Assembly: GCA_902779945.1 (NCBI GenBank)
Contig: CACZDN010000002.1
Span: 1 to 64,000 of the forward strand
Length of the DNA stretch: 64,000 nt
Direction: 5' to 3'
From: Oscillospiraceae bacterium
Lineage (GTDB): Bacteria; Bacillota; Clostridia; Oscillospirales; Oscillospiraceae
The first letter of the stretch is position 1. Each line of letters begins with the position of its first letter. The translations under genes and the position numbers were made by a program. Positions 9,081 through 18,016 of this stretch are shown here, piece after piece. The notes under the pieces are model-generated. The model searched no databases. It was not told the origin of the DNA and was given only the letters and a program-made list of their open reading frames with translations.

Positions 9081-9407
9081 TTAGCCCGTGTACTGGCCGC
9101 CGGCGACAAGGGGCTGCAGATAGGCAACGACAAAGCCCAGAGAGTTCAGAATGATCCACGCCACGACAATGCGTTTGAGCCAGCTCGTCGCTTCATCCAC
9201 GGCCCGCTGGTTGCGGGAGATCATGCGAACGATCAGGGCAATGCTTGCCACCGTGACCGCGACGATCGTGGAGATTGCCACGATCTGACCGTAGATATCC
9301 GTCACAATGGACCGGATGCGGTCAAAGATGGAGTCTGCCATGACCGGCTGCATCGTTATCAACCCCGCGGACAGCATAGAGATTACCGACCAGTAAGCCG
9401 TGACCAT
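9081..9407 (-). CDS. VirB2/TrbC-like pilin or small conjugation membrane protein
   Basis: The protein has a signal-like first hydrophobic segment (VISMLSAGLITMQPVMA) and then two longer segments (AISTIVAVTVASIALIVRM and IVVAWIILNSLGFVVAYL), as in VirB2/TrbC pilins, which sit upstream of virB6. The start is ambiguous. The ATG used here has AAGGAG only three bases upstream. A very strong AAGGAGGTGA lies eight bases before an in-frame CTG (5' base at 9437) that would add MTRKHLLKEH, a plausible basic signal-peptide N-region. No GTG/TTG fits better. A terminator-like hairpin sits in the leader just upstream. First gene of the minus-strand transfer block visible here. Confidence 0.55.
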   Translation of the reverse strand: MVTAYWSVISMLSAGLITMQPVMADSIFDRIRSIVTDIYGQIVAISTIVAVTVASIALIVRMISRNQRAVDEATSWLKRIVVAWIILNSLGFVVAYLQPLVAGGQYTG

Positions 9408-9469
9408 ATGCTCCTTCAGCAGATGTTTCCTCGTCAGAAGCCTCACCTCCTTCCATATAAGCGGGCATG

Positions 9470-9502
9470 AAAAAAGCCGCTCCCGGAAAGCCCGGAAGCG
9501 GC
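9470..9502 (-). terminator. Terminator or attenuator in the leader of the pilin-virB6 transfer operon
   Basis: GCCGCT-x-CCGG pairs with CCGG-x-AGCGGC, with one mismatch, and on the minus strand it is followed by six T. It lies between the divergent control region and the pilin-like gene. It would therefore stop transcripts that started in that region unless anti-terminated, which would make it an attenuator for the transfer genes. Confidence 0.6.
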
Positions 9503-9563
9503 GTTCATCGCCCAGTCCCAATTTGGGACGATACAAATATACCACGGATTGATTCCCGTGTCA

Positions 9564-9612
9564 GTGCCTTGGAGGTGCCATTTTAGTGCCAACTTTGTGC
9601 CATCATAGTGCC
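9564..9612. promoter_or_regulatory. Five GTGCC pentamers at exactly 11-bp spacing (candidate operator)
   Basis: GTGCC starts at 9564, 9575, 9586, 9597 and 9608, each step exactly 11 bases, with A/T-rich filler. The last copy abuts the -35 box of the polymerase promoter. The array lies in the divergent region between the transfer operon and the DNA polymerase gene, so it could control both. The protein that would bind it is not identified. Confidence 0.7.
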
Positions 9613-9641
9613 TTGCAAGAAAAGTGAAAAGAGAATATACT
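9613..9641 (+). promoter_or_regulatory. Promoter of the Y-family polymerase gene
   Basis: TTGCAA and TATACT are separated by 17 bases, ending 36 bases before the ATG. It directly follows the GTGCC array, so a protein bound there would contact or block RNA polymerase. Confidence 0.65.
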
Positions 9642-9677
9642 GAAGAACAGAAACTGTTGGAACAGGAGGGTACTGAG

Positions 9678-10937
9678 ATGAATGAACGACTTATCTTTCA
9701 TGTGGATGTCAACAGTGCCTTTCTGTCCTGGGAGGCAGCGCGCCGTGTCAAAAACGGCGAGCCCGATCTTCGCCTGATTCCGTCCTGTATCGGAGGCGAC
9801 CCGGAATCCAGAAGGGGAGTCTTGCTTGCAAAGTCCATCCCAGCAAAGGCGTTCAAAATCAAGACAGGTGAGCCGATTGCCATGGCGTTGAGAAAATGCC
9901 CGCAGCTCGTGATCGCAAAGCCGGACTTCAAGCTTTATTCGGCTTGCTCCAAGGCGTTTAAGGATATCTGTCGCAGTTATGCGCCGGTCGTGGAGGAATT
10001 CTCCATCGACGAATGCTTCATGGACATGACCGGTACCGGACACATGTACCCTGATCCCGTCGCGCTGGCGCACACGATCAAGGACAGGATCCGGGACGAG
10101 CTTGGATTTACAGTGAATATCGGCATCGGGCGCAGCAAGCTCTGTGCCAAGATGGCGAGCGACTTTGAAAAGCCGGATAAGGTACACACGCTCTATCCGG
10201 AGGAAATCCCGGACAAGCTCTGGCCGCTGCCGGTGGGGGACTTGCTATTCGTGGGTGGCGCATCCGCAAATCGGCTGCGGGAAGAGCATATCTACACAAT
10301 CGGAGAGCTTGCGCATGCAGACCTGGAGCTTCTGCGGAGGATCCTCGGAGACAAAATGAGTCTCCAGGCCCGCAATTACGCAAACGGCATCGACAATTCA
10401 CCTGTCCGTGCAGAGCCGGAAGAGGCAAAGGGCTACAGCAATTCCGTAACGCTTGAGGAAAACGTGACCACGCTGGAAGCGGCGGACGCGATCTTGCTGG
10501 CCCTTTCGGACAGCGTCTCGGCACACATGCGCAGCAATGGGGCAAAGGCCTATTGCGTAGCCGTATCCATCCGCTATCTGGATTTCAAAAACCGCTCCCA
10601 TCAGTGCAAGACAGATCATCCGGTAGAATCCACACGGGAGATCTATGAGCTGTCAAAACGGCTTCTGCGGGAGCTATGGAAAGATCACAGACCGTTGCGG
10701 CTTATGAGCATCGCCCTTTCCAACTTGACAAGAGAAGATGAGGGCGGGCAGATGTCGCTGTTTGGAGACGAGGACAGCGGCAGGCGGGAACGCGATGTAA
10801 AGCTGGACAAGGCGGTGGACGCCTTGCGGAGCAAGTTCGGCGCCAACATCATCCAGCGCGGTACGGTCATGAAGGACGGGCTCCAGGTTGCCCGCAAGTT
10901 CAAGGGCAAACAGGCGTCCGAGCGGGACAAAACGTGA
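9678..10937 (+). CDS. Y-family DNA polymerase (DinB/UmuC-like)
   Basis: A lesion-bypass DNA polymerase of 419 residues. The palm motifs are present: HVDVNSAFLSWEA near residues 7-19 (first metal-binding Asp) and FSIDECFMDMT near 105-115 (catalytic Asp-Glu). They are followed by the fingers/thumb region (VNIGIGRSKLCAKMASDF), a helix-hairpin-helix-like segment and the little-finger domain. The QMSLFGDE stretch near the end resembles a beta-clamp-binding peptide. The start used has AGGAGG eight bases upstream; a 5' extension exists but has no ribosome site. Such polymerases are common cargo of clostridial conjugative elements, where they may help second-strand synthesis or the SOS response after transfer. 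The gene is intact and divergent from the transfer genes. Confidence 0.88.
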   Translation: MNERLIFHVDVNSAFLSWEAARRVKNGEPDLRLIPSCIGGDPESRRGVLLAKSIPAKAFKIKTGEPIAMALRKCPQLVIAKPDFKLYSACSKAFKDICRSYAPVVEEFSIDECFMDMTGTGHMYPDPVALAHTIKDRIRDELGFTVNIGIGRSKLCAKMASDFEKPDKVHTLYPEEIPDKLWPLPVGDLLFVGGASANRLREEHIYTIGELAHADLELLRRILGDKMSLQARNYANGIDNSPVRAEPEEAKGYSNSVTLEENVTTLEAADAILLALSDSVSAHMRSNGAKAYCVAVSIRYLDFKNRSHQCKTDHPVESTREIYELSKRLLRELWKDHRPLRLMSIALSNLTREDEGGQMSLFGDEDSGRRERDVKLDKAVDALRSKFGANIIQRGTVMKDGLQVARKFKGKQASERDKT

Positions 10938-10943
10938 ATTCAG

Positions 10944-11000
10944 ATGAGCGGACACCCTGTACCAAACGAAGAGAGAATACGGCGCCTGAAAGGCTGTTGA
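10944..11000 (+). pseudogene. Possible remnant of a small gene (DUF4314-like N-terminus)
   Basis: The reading MSGHPVPNEERIRRLKGC-stop begins seven bases after the polymerase stop. PVPNEERIRRLK resembles the N-terminus of DUF4314-type small proteins that often follow a Y-family polymerase in these elements, but the frame stops after 18 codons. The loss of the rest would fit a deletion with a breakpoint near 10990. Low confidence, as the match is short and from memory. Confidence 0.25.
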
Positions 11001-11017
11001 GGCTGATCGGGCGCCGT
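10979..11017. terminator. Stem-loop between convergent polymerase and HTH genes
   Basis: ACGGCGCC pairs with GGCGCCGT around a 23-base loop in the gap between convergent genes. There is no T tract on either side, so termination is only suggested by position. Confidence 0.35.
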
Positions 11018-11022
11018 GTCGT

Positions 11023-11631
11023 TTATCTGCCGCTGGACGTGGACTTGTCGCTCAACATTGACACAAGATCAAGCCAAAGGTCAATATTTGTGCTTGGAAC
11101 CGACCAGAGCCGAAGCGAGATGATATTGATTGCCTGCTCCTTCAGCCGATAATAATGCCGTCTTGAGATATTCAGCCGATAGAGGATATCTGTCTGATGG
11201 ATTTTTTCCTCGGAAATGTAGGTCAGATAGATCAGGTCGTAGAGCAGGGGACCGTTATCCGGCTTGTATTTGAGGGTGGTCAGGGCATCGTTGATGCGAT
11301 CAAGGAGCTGGCGGGTCTTGGCCAGCCTTTCCAGACGAAGCTCAAGGCGTCGATTCTCCATGCCGATCTCTGCGTCGATCCGGCTCAGAACAGCGTCGAG
11401 CTTCTGCAAAGGAAGATTGAGCTCAGCAGCGATGGTGTCCAGCTCACTGTCGGTCTGCCAGAGAATGATTCTATAGTTTGAGAGCAGGAGAAGCGTATTG
11501 TGATATGCCTCCTCGCGTTTTTTCTCTCCAACCTGCTGTGGCGTTATGTTTTCATCTGCAAGAATACCGCGTTCACGGAGAAAAGAAAGAACCGCCTCAT
11601 CGTTTGAGGCGGGAAAAGAATTATCAGTCAT
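11023..11631 (-). CDS. Conjugative-element protein with a C-terminal helix-turn-helix
   Basis: A 202-residue soluble protein starting at ATG with AAGGAG upstream; a TTG two codons earlier is an alternative. The middle is a predicted coiled-coil (LPLQKLDAVLSRIDAEIGM then RLELRLERLAKTRQLL). Near residues 155-180, YRLNISRRHYYRLKEQAI looks like a sigma-region-4 or ArpU/RinA-type helix-turn-helix, so DNA binding or late-gene regulation is plausible. It is a possible, untested candidate for binding one of the phased repeat arrays. The start codon overlaps the end of the read-through frame of the preceding gene, suggesting translational coupling before that gene was interrupted. Confidence 0.6.
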   Translation of the reverse strand: MTDNSFPASNDEAVLSFLRERGILADENITPQQVGEKKREEAYHNTLLLLSNYRIILWQTDSELDTIAAELNLPLQKLDAVLSRIDAEIGMENRRLELRLERLAKTRQLLDRINDALTTLKYKPDNGPLLYDLIYLTYISEEKIHQTDILYRLNISRRHYYRLKEQAINIISLRLWSVPSTNIDLWLDLVSMLSDKSTSSGR

Positions 11632-12685
11632 GGACAAAAAGCTCCTTCGAAAAAATGTTCAGGTCTACGGTGCAGGGGCCTCTGATGGGAGCAATGTCAT
11701 TTGACCGGGGCGGTCCTATATCTGTACCCTGGCAGTCATAATTACAATTCTTCCAAATCCAACAATGAAAAAGATACGCGCGTTTAAAAGAAGAGATAAG
11801 TGCAACGCGATTATTGTGTCGAATATGCTTGGCAAGGAGGCCGACAGAAAGCAGATAGCGGCGGCTGTATCAAACGACCATACGACTCAGATGCTCGCGC
11901 TGACCTTCATGCCTGACAACATCGACGGAGTATTCTCTGATATTGTCAAGCACATCGGCGATCTGCTCATTGCTGGGCAGAGAGATGCCTGTATCGCAGG
12001 GATAGGATGTATTGAAAACGAGACAGCCGTAGGAGCCGGGCAGCCGGTACAGAGTGAAGACATCCTTATGCTTTTGCAGGAATCTCCATACCTTGGTCTT
12101 TTCCCAGCGCCAACGCTGTCCCAGGTTTTCCAAAGTCAAAAAAACTCCGGTTTTACCGTATTGGCAAACCGGAGCAAAAAAAGAAAACGCATTGTGCGGA
12201 TCCTTTGATACTGTGTGGCACCAGAGATACAGCCATGCGTCAGCTTCATTAAATATGTAGTTTTGTGTAACAAGCCTTTCTGTAATGGACCGGGGAACAC
12301 ACAGAAAGCTATAGCCAGGTGTCGTATAGACAGCACCGGAATCACAGGGGGCGCCGCAGTAATCCAGCTCATAATCTGTGACGCGGTAAGTCAGCAGTTT
12401 GGTTTTGGTGTCCAGCTCAAAACTGAGATACCCGAGATCTGAGAGCTGCTGAAGAATATCCAGAGCCTGTTCACGCTTTTTTACACCGAGGATGCTCTTC
12501 AGACCGACAATGCCGCCTGCCCAGGTTCCCGGTTCAACAGGATTCCGGTGCCTGCAATAAGAGACAATGCCTTTCCGGAAGGCAGCACGGGCAGCAAGAT
12601 GAGCCCAATGGCTGAGTATGCCCTTACAAGAAGGAACCACTGAGCGTGGTAGCTTGGTCCACAAAAACCTTTCGAAACAAGACAT
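11624..12685 (-). pseudogene. Conserved conjugative-element gene interrupted by an in-frame TGA
   Basis: A 271-codon frame starts at ATG behind AAGGAGG and ends at TGA (11870-11872). The same frame then stays open for 81 more codons and stops at 11624, overlapping the start of the next gene in the usual coupled way. The sequence across the stop reads SRMVV-stop-YSRRYLL, and relatives as I remember them have Trp there, so TGG to TGA is the simplest explanation. The distal part keeps a Cys-containing motif (CWIWKNCNYDCQ) typical of the family. The N-terminal two thirds look like a wHTH replication-initiator-type protein (KKREQALDILQQLSDLGYL). The function is not established. This is the last element gene before groEL. 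Confidence 0.65.
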
Positions 12686-12734
12686 GTTAACCTCCTTTTT
12701 TACGGATTAATATAGCTGTATACTCATGAATAAA

Positions 12735-12771
12735 CAAAAAAAGCAGACAATTGTTAGGCAAATTGTCTGCT
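12735..12771 (-). terminator. Rho-independent terminator of groES-groEL
   Basis: AGCAGACAATT pairs with AATTGTCTGCT around an eight-base loop, followed on the minus strand by seven T. It lies about 130 bases past the groEL stop. The gap between (12772-12900) is AT-rich and contains a widely spaced inverted repeat, GCGCTTTTC (12792-12800) and GAAAAGCGC (12865-12873). It holds no gene and is the likely neighbourhood of the element boundary. Confidence 0.8.
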
Positions 12772-12900
12772 TTCTCTGTCATGCAAAAAGGCGCTTTTCT
12801 GTTAATAATGCGTAAGCTATTCCAAAATTGCTCTAAAAGATACAGATTAATTTTAGTATTTGGCGAAAAGCGCGGTTTATATGGGGCTAAAAGTTAGTGC

Positions 12901-14834
<1,934 letters not shown>

Positions 14835-14876
14835 GCTTTTATACCTCCAAATATTTATTAACAAAAAACATCATCG

Positions 14877-14903
14877 TTAGCACTCGATATACCTGAGTGC
14901 TAA
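14877..14903. promoter_or_regulatory. CIRCE operator for HrcA upstream of groES
   Basis: A perfect TTAGCACTC-N9-GAGTGCTAA, extended outwards to CATCG/CGATG. It lies between the promoter and the groES start, so HrcA would repress groESL and release it on heat shock. hrcA itself is not in the window. Confidence 0.97.
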
Positions 14904-14911
14904 CGATGCAT

Positions 14912-14939
14912 ACTATACCACACTTTTCTAAATTTGCAA
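14912..14939 (-). promoter_or_regulatory. groESL promoter
   Basis: On the minus strand, TTGCAA and TATAGT are separated by 16 bases, directly upstream of the CIRCE operator, so transcription would begin within or next to the operator. Confidence 0.75.
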
Positions 14940-14996
14940 GAGGTTGTTTGGAAAAAAGCGCGGGAACTTTTTGAATTTTTTGTTACCTCGAAAAGC

Positions 14997-15920
14997 TCAG
15001 CGCGCCGCGTCGTCGAAAAAGCGCATCCCGGCAGGGACGATAAGCCGCAGCGCCCCCGGGACGAGCCTCATGTCCACGCTCCTGGCGTAGAGCGCCTCGC
15101 CGTCCACATTGACGACGTTCTCCTCCTCAAAGTCGATGTGCAGGCTGTCGCCCCGAAGATGCGTGATGACCTTCGGGCGTTTGGCGTATTTGCCGGAGGC
15201 GTAGGACCCGATGTTCATGGCGAGGGTCAGAATGCCAATGCCGGGGACCACAAAGAAATCGAGAAGGCCGTCGTCCGGCCTCGCGTCGGGACTCGGGTGG
15301 AAGCCGCCGCCGTAGAAGCGGCCGTTGCAGGCGCAGACGAGGGTGTGGGGGCCGTCAGATACATAATCGCCGATCTGAACGCGCATATTCCGGCTGATGC
15401 CCCGGAAGACGTTTACGACGGTTGAGATCACATAGCCGCCGGCGCCGCCGATCAGGGGCAGATTGCTGTATTGATGCACGTCGGTCCCGATGCGCGCGTC
15501 AATGCCGACGGAGCAGATATTGGCGCACCAGCGCCCGTTGCAGTTGATGAGGTCGATGGGGCGCTCCGATCCGTCAAGCAGGGCGCCGAGATCGCAAAAC
15601 AGATCCTTCTCCTCGCCAAACATCCGGCAGAAGTCGTTGCCGGTGCCGGTAGGGAAGGGGGCCGCCGCAACGTTCGGGAGCTCTGCCGCACCGCACACGC
15701 ACTCGTTGAAGGTCCCGTCGCCGCCGCAGGCGTAGACGCGAAGATGCTCACACACCGCCGCCTCTGCGCGGATCTTGTCGGCGGCGTCCATAGGCGCTTT
15801 CGTTATGTAAACCTCATATTCTCCGTCCCGGTTTTCAAAAGCCGCCCGGACGGCACGGCTCACCGCGATGCTCTTGTCCTTGCCGCCTGCTGTGGGATTG
15901 ACGATAAACAGATGCTTCAT
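14997..15920 (-). CDS. Diacylglycerol/lipid kinase, YegS/BmrU/DagK family
   Basis: A 307-residue lipid kinase that would phosphorylate diacylglycerol or a related lipid using ATP, recycling lipid for phosphatidate synthesis. The N-terminal catalytic domain has FIVNPTAGG (residues 5-13) and the signature YACGGDGTFNE near 63-73, followed by FPTGTGNDFCRM. The C-terminal beta-rich domain includes GGFHPSPDARPDDGLLD. Size and order match the family. It sits 18 bases upstream of nothing but groES control DNA on its 3' side and is preceded by the methyltransferase gene, so the two may be cotranscribed. The exact lipid substrate cannot be told. Confidence 0.9.
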   Translation of the reverse strand: MKHLFIVNPTAGGKDKSIAVSRAVRAAFENRDGEYEVYITKAPMDAADKIRAEAAVCEHLRVYACGGDGTFNECVCGAAELPNVAAAPFPTGTGNDFCRMFGEEKDLFCDLGALLDGSERPIDLINCNGRWCANICSVGIDARIGTDVHQYSNLPLIGGAGGYVISTVVNVFRGISRNMRVQIGDYVSDGPHTLVCACNGRFYGGGFHPSPDARPDDGLLDFFVVPGIGILTLAMNIGSYASGKYAKRPKVITHLRGDSLHIDFEEENVVNVDGEALYARSVDMRLVPGALRLIVPAGMRFFDDAAR

Positions 15921-15938
15921 CGTGTGTTTCCCTTCTTT

Positions 15939-17051
15939 TTATTTATAATACATATACAGGTCGCATTTGATCATCCCGTTGTAGAGCTTGCGCTTCCTGT
16001 CTGCCTGACGGCCGAAGCAGCGCTCAAACTCCGTGTGGGAGGACAGCAGATAGAGCTGCCAGTTCGGGCAGCTTGCCAGAGCCTTCCCGAAGCCGCGGTA
16101 GAGCGTCTCGGCCTCCTGCTTCTCCAGAATGCGCTCTCCGTAGGGGGGATTGGTGACGATCACGCCGCGCGCGGTTTCCCGGTTAAACGCCATGGCGTCA
16201 GCGACCTCGAAGCGGACCACATCTTCCACGCCCGCCCGCTGCGCGTTCTCGTTTGCAATCGCGACGGATCTGGGGTCGATATCGGAGCCGACGATGCGGT
16301 AGTCGCCGTGATACTCCCTCGCTCTCGCGGCGGCGCGCTCCTCCTCCCAGACGCGGCGGTCAATGCTTTTCCAGCGCTGCGCCGTAAAGCCTCGGTCAAG
16401 ACCGGGGGCGCGGTTTTTAGCGATGAGCGCCGCCTCGATCGGGATGGTGCCGCTGCCGCAGAAGGGGTCGCAGAAATCGTCCCGCCCGCGATAGCGCGAG
16501 AGCGTCACCATCGCGGCGGCCATGGTCTCCTTGAGCGGGGCGGCGTTATGCGCCGGACGGTAGCCGCGCTTGTGTAGTCCGTCGCCGGAGCTGTCGATAC
16601 ACAGCGAGACCCGATCCTTCATGATCGAAAACTGAATCTGATACAGGGCACCCGTCTCGGAAAACCAGTCGATATGATATTTGCTCTTGAGACGCTCCAC
16701 GACTGCCTTTTTGATGATCTTCTGGCAGTCGGAGACAGAGAAAAGCTGCGAGTTCAGACTGTAGCCCTTGACAGGGAAGGTGCCGTCCGCGGGGATAAGG
16801 CTTTCCCACGGGAGGGCGCGGGTGCCCTCGAAAAGCTCGTCAAAGCTCCTGGCCTCGAAGGCCCCGAGCTCGATGAGCACGCGCTCCCCGATGCGCAGGC
16901 AGATGTTGGCGCGGGCGAGCTCCCGATCGCCGCCCGTGAAGTAGACGCGCCCGTTCTCGGAGACGACTTCCGATATGTTCAGCCGCCTGAGCTCGTCCGC
17001 AATCGGCCCTTCAAGCCCCAGCAGGCAGGGCACACACATTTTATAGTTCAT
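15939..17051 (-). CDS. THUMP-domain rRNA guanine-N2 methyltransferase (RlmL/YpsC type)
   Basis: A 370-residue class I SAM-dependent methyltransferase for 23S rRNA. Residues 1-150 form the THUMP RNA-binding region. The catalytic domain has FCDPFCGSGTIPIEAA (SAM-binding motif I) near 195-210, the acidic VGSDIDPRSV, and the N6/N2-methylase motif TNPPYGERI near 305. It starts at ATG just after the DUF554 gene. Many Firmicutes have this single-domain form, in contrast to the fused RlmKL of Gammaproteobacteria. The target base is inferred from the family. Confidence 0.9.
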   Translation of the reverse strand: MNYKMCVPCLLGLEGPIADELRRLNISEVVSENGRVYFTGGDRELARANICLRIGERVLIELGAFEARSFDELFEGTRALPWESLIPADGTFPVKGYSLNSQLFSVSDCQKIIKKAVVERLKSKYHIDWFSETGALYQIQFSIMKDRVSLCIDSSGDGLHKRGYRPAHNAAPLKETMAAAMVTLSRYRGRDDFCDPFCGSGTIPIEAALIAKNRAPGLDRGFTAQRWKSIDRRVWEEERAAARAREYHGDYRIVGSDIDPRSVAIANENAQRAGVEDVVRFEVADAMAFNRETARGVIVTNPPYGERILEKQEAETLYRGFGKALASCPNWQLYLLSSHTEFERCFGRQADRKRKLYNGMIKCDLYMYYK

Positions 17052-17062
17052 AATGACCCCTT

Positions 17063-17770
17063 TTAAAACAGTCCCGCTGTTTTCGCCAGCGGAACCAGAA
17101 TGATCGGCAGGAAAATGCCGGGCAGCATATTGCCTACTTTGAAGTGTTCCTTGCCGAGACCGATAATATTGCAGGCCATGGCAAGAAAGATCGGCCCGCC
17201 GACGGCGGTCATCTCGTTGATGACCTCGGCGGTGAGGACAGGCTCGGCAAGGGAAGCAAGCATGGTCAGCAGCCCCTGAAACAGAAACAGGGGAACGGCG
17301 GAGAAAATGACGCCCGAGCCGAGGGCGGAAGCAAAGGCGGTAGAACTGATGAAATCCATGACACTTTTGGTGTAGAGGATGCTGTAATCGCGGTCAAGCC
17401 CCGCGCGGATGGAGCCGAGGATCGTCATGCTGCCGATGCAGAAGAGCATAAAGCAGGTGACCAAAGCGTCCCCAAACGGGCCTTTGCCGAGGGGTGTTCC
17501 CGCAAGCTTGCGCTTGGCCCAGTCCCCGGCGCCGGAAATGCGCTCGTCCAGTTTGAGCAGCATCCCGAGCAGTGTACCGATTACGAGCGAGAGCACCACG
17601 ATGAGAAAATTTTTCGTCCCGGCGGCTCCCTGAATGCCGATGCAGGCGGTGATAAAGCCCATGACCTTCATGATCCCGTCGGAATATTCCGCGCGGATCT
17701 TATTCCCGAACAGTGTGCCGATGATGCCGCCGATGAGCACGGCAAGCGTGTTGATGATTGTACCGAGCAT
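17063..17770 (-). CDS. DUF554 family membrane protein (YqgA/YdfK-like)
   Basis: A 235-residue integral membrane protein with about seven hydrophobic segments, starting MLGTIINTLAVLIGG and containing GNKIRAEY and LLGMLLKLDERI. The internal ATG is chosen because it has GAAGGGG about nine bases upstream and matches the family N-terminus; an upstream extension has neither. The family is widespread in Firmicutes and may transport a small solute, but no substrate is established. It is divergent from prfC and 11 bases upstream of the methyltransferase gene. Confidence 0.85.
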   Translation of the reverse strand: MLGTIINTLAVLIGGIIGTLFGNKIRAEYSDGIMKVMGFITACIGIQGAAGTKNFLIVVLSLVIGTLLGMLLKLDERISGAGDWAKRKLAGTPLGKGPFGDALVTCFMLFCIGSMTILGSIRAGLDRDYSILYTKSVMDFISSTAFASALGSGVIFSAVPLFLFQGLLTMLASLAEPVLTAEVINEMTAVGGPIFLAMACNIIGLGKEHFKVGNMLPGIFLPIILVPLAKTAGLF

Positions 17771-17956
17771 TGCGCAGGACCCCTTCTGCAATGAAACTGC
17801 GACGATCATAGCACAGGCGTCGACAGGATTCAACAACAAAACGTGAAAAACCGGCGAAGCTGCCGTCCCGGGCGCAGCGAGGATGAAAAGGATTCTTCCC
17901 TGCGGCGCTCCTCAAATAGCCTGGGGATTGCTTCGCTCCGGGCGGTAAAGAAAATC

Positions 17957-17985
17957 TTTACTTTTCACGGCGCAGCGCATATAAT
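17957..17985 (+). promoter_or_regulatory. prfC promoter
   Basis: TTTACT and TATAAT with a 17-base spacer, about 30 bases before the prfC ATG, in the divergent gap with the DUF554 gene. Confidence 0.7.
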
Positions 17986-18016
17986 ATATCTTCAAGTACT
18001 GATAAGGAAGTTGTTT

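Noticed and set aside
9600-9677. Longer N-terminus for the Y-polymerase from 9624
   Set aside because: The extension lacks a ribosome site and lies across the promoter -10 region; the ATG at 9678 has AGGAGG.
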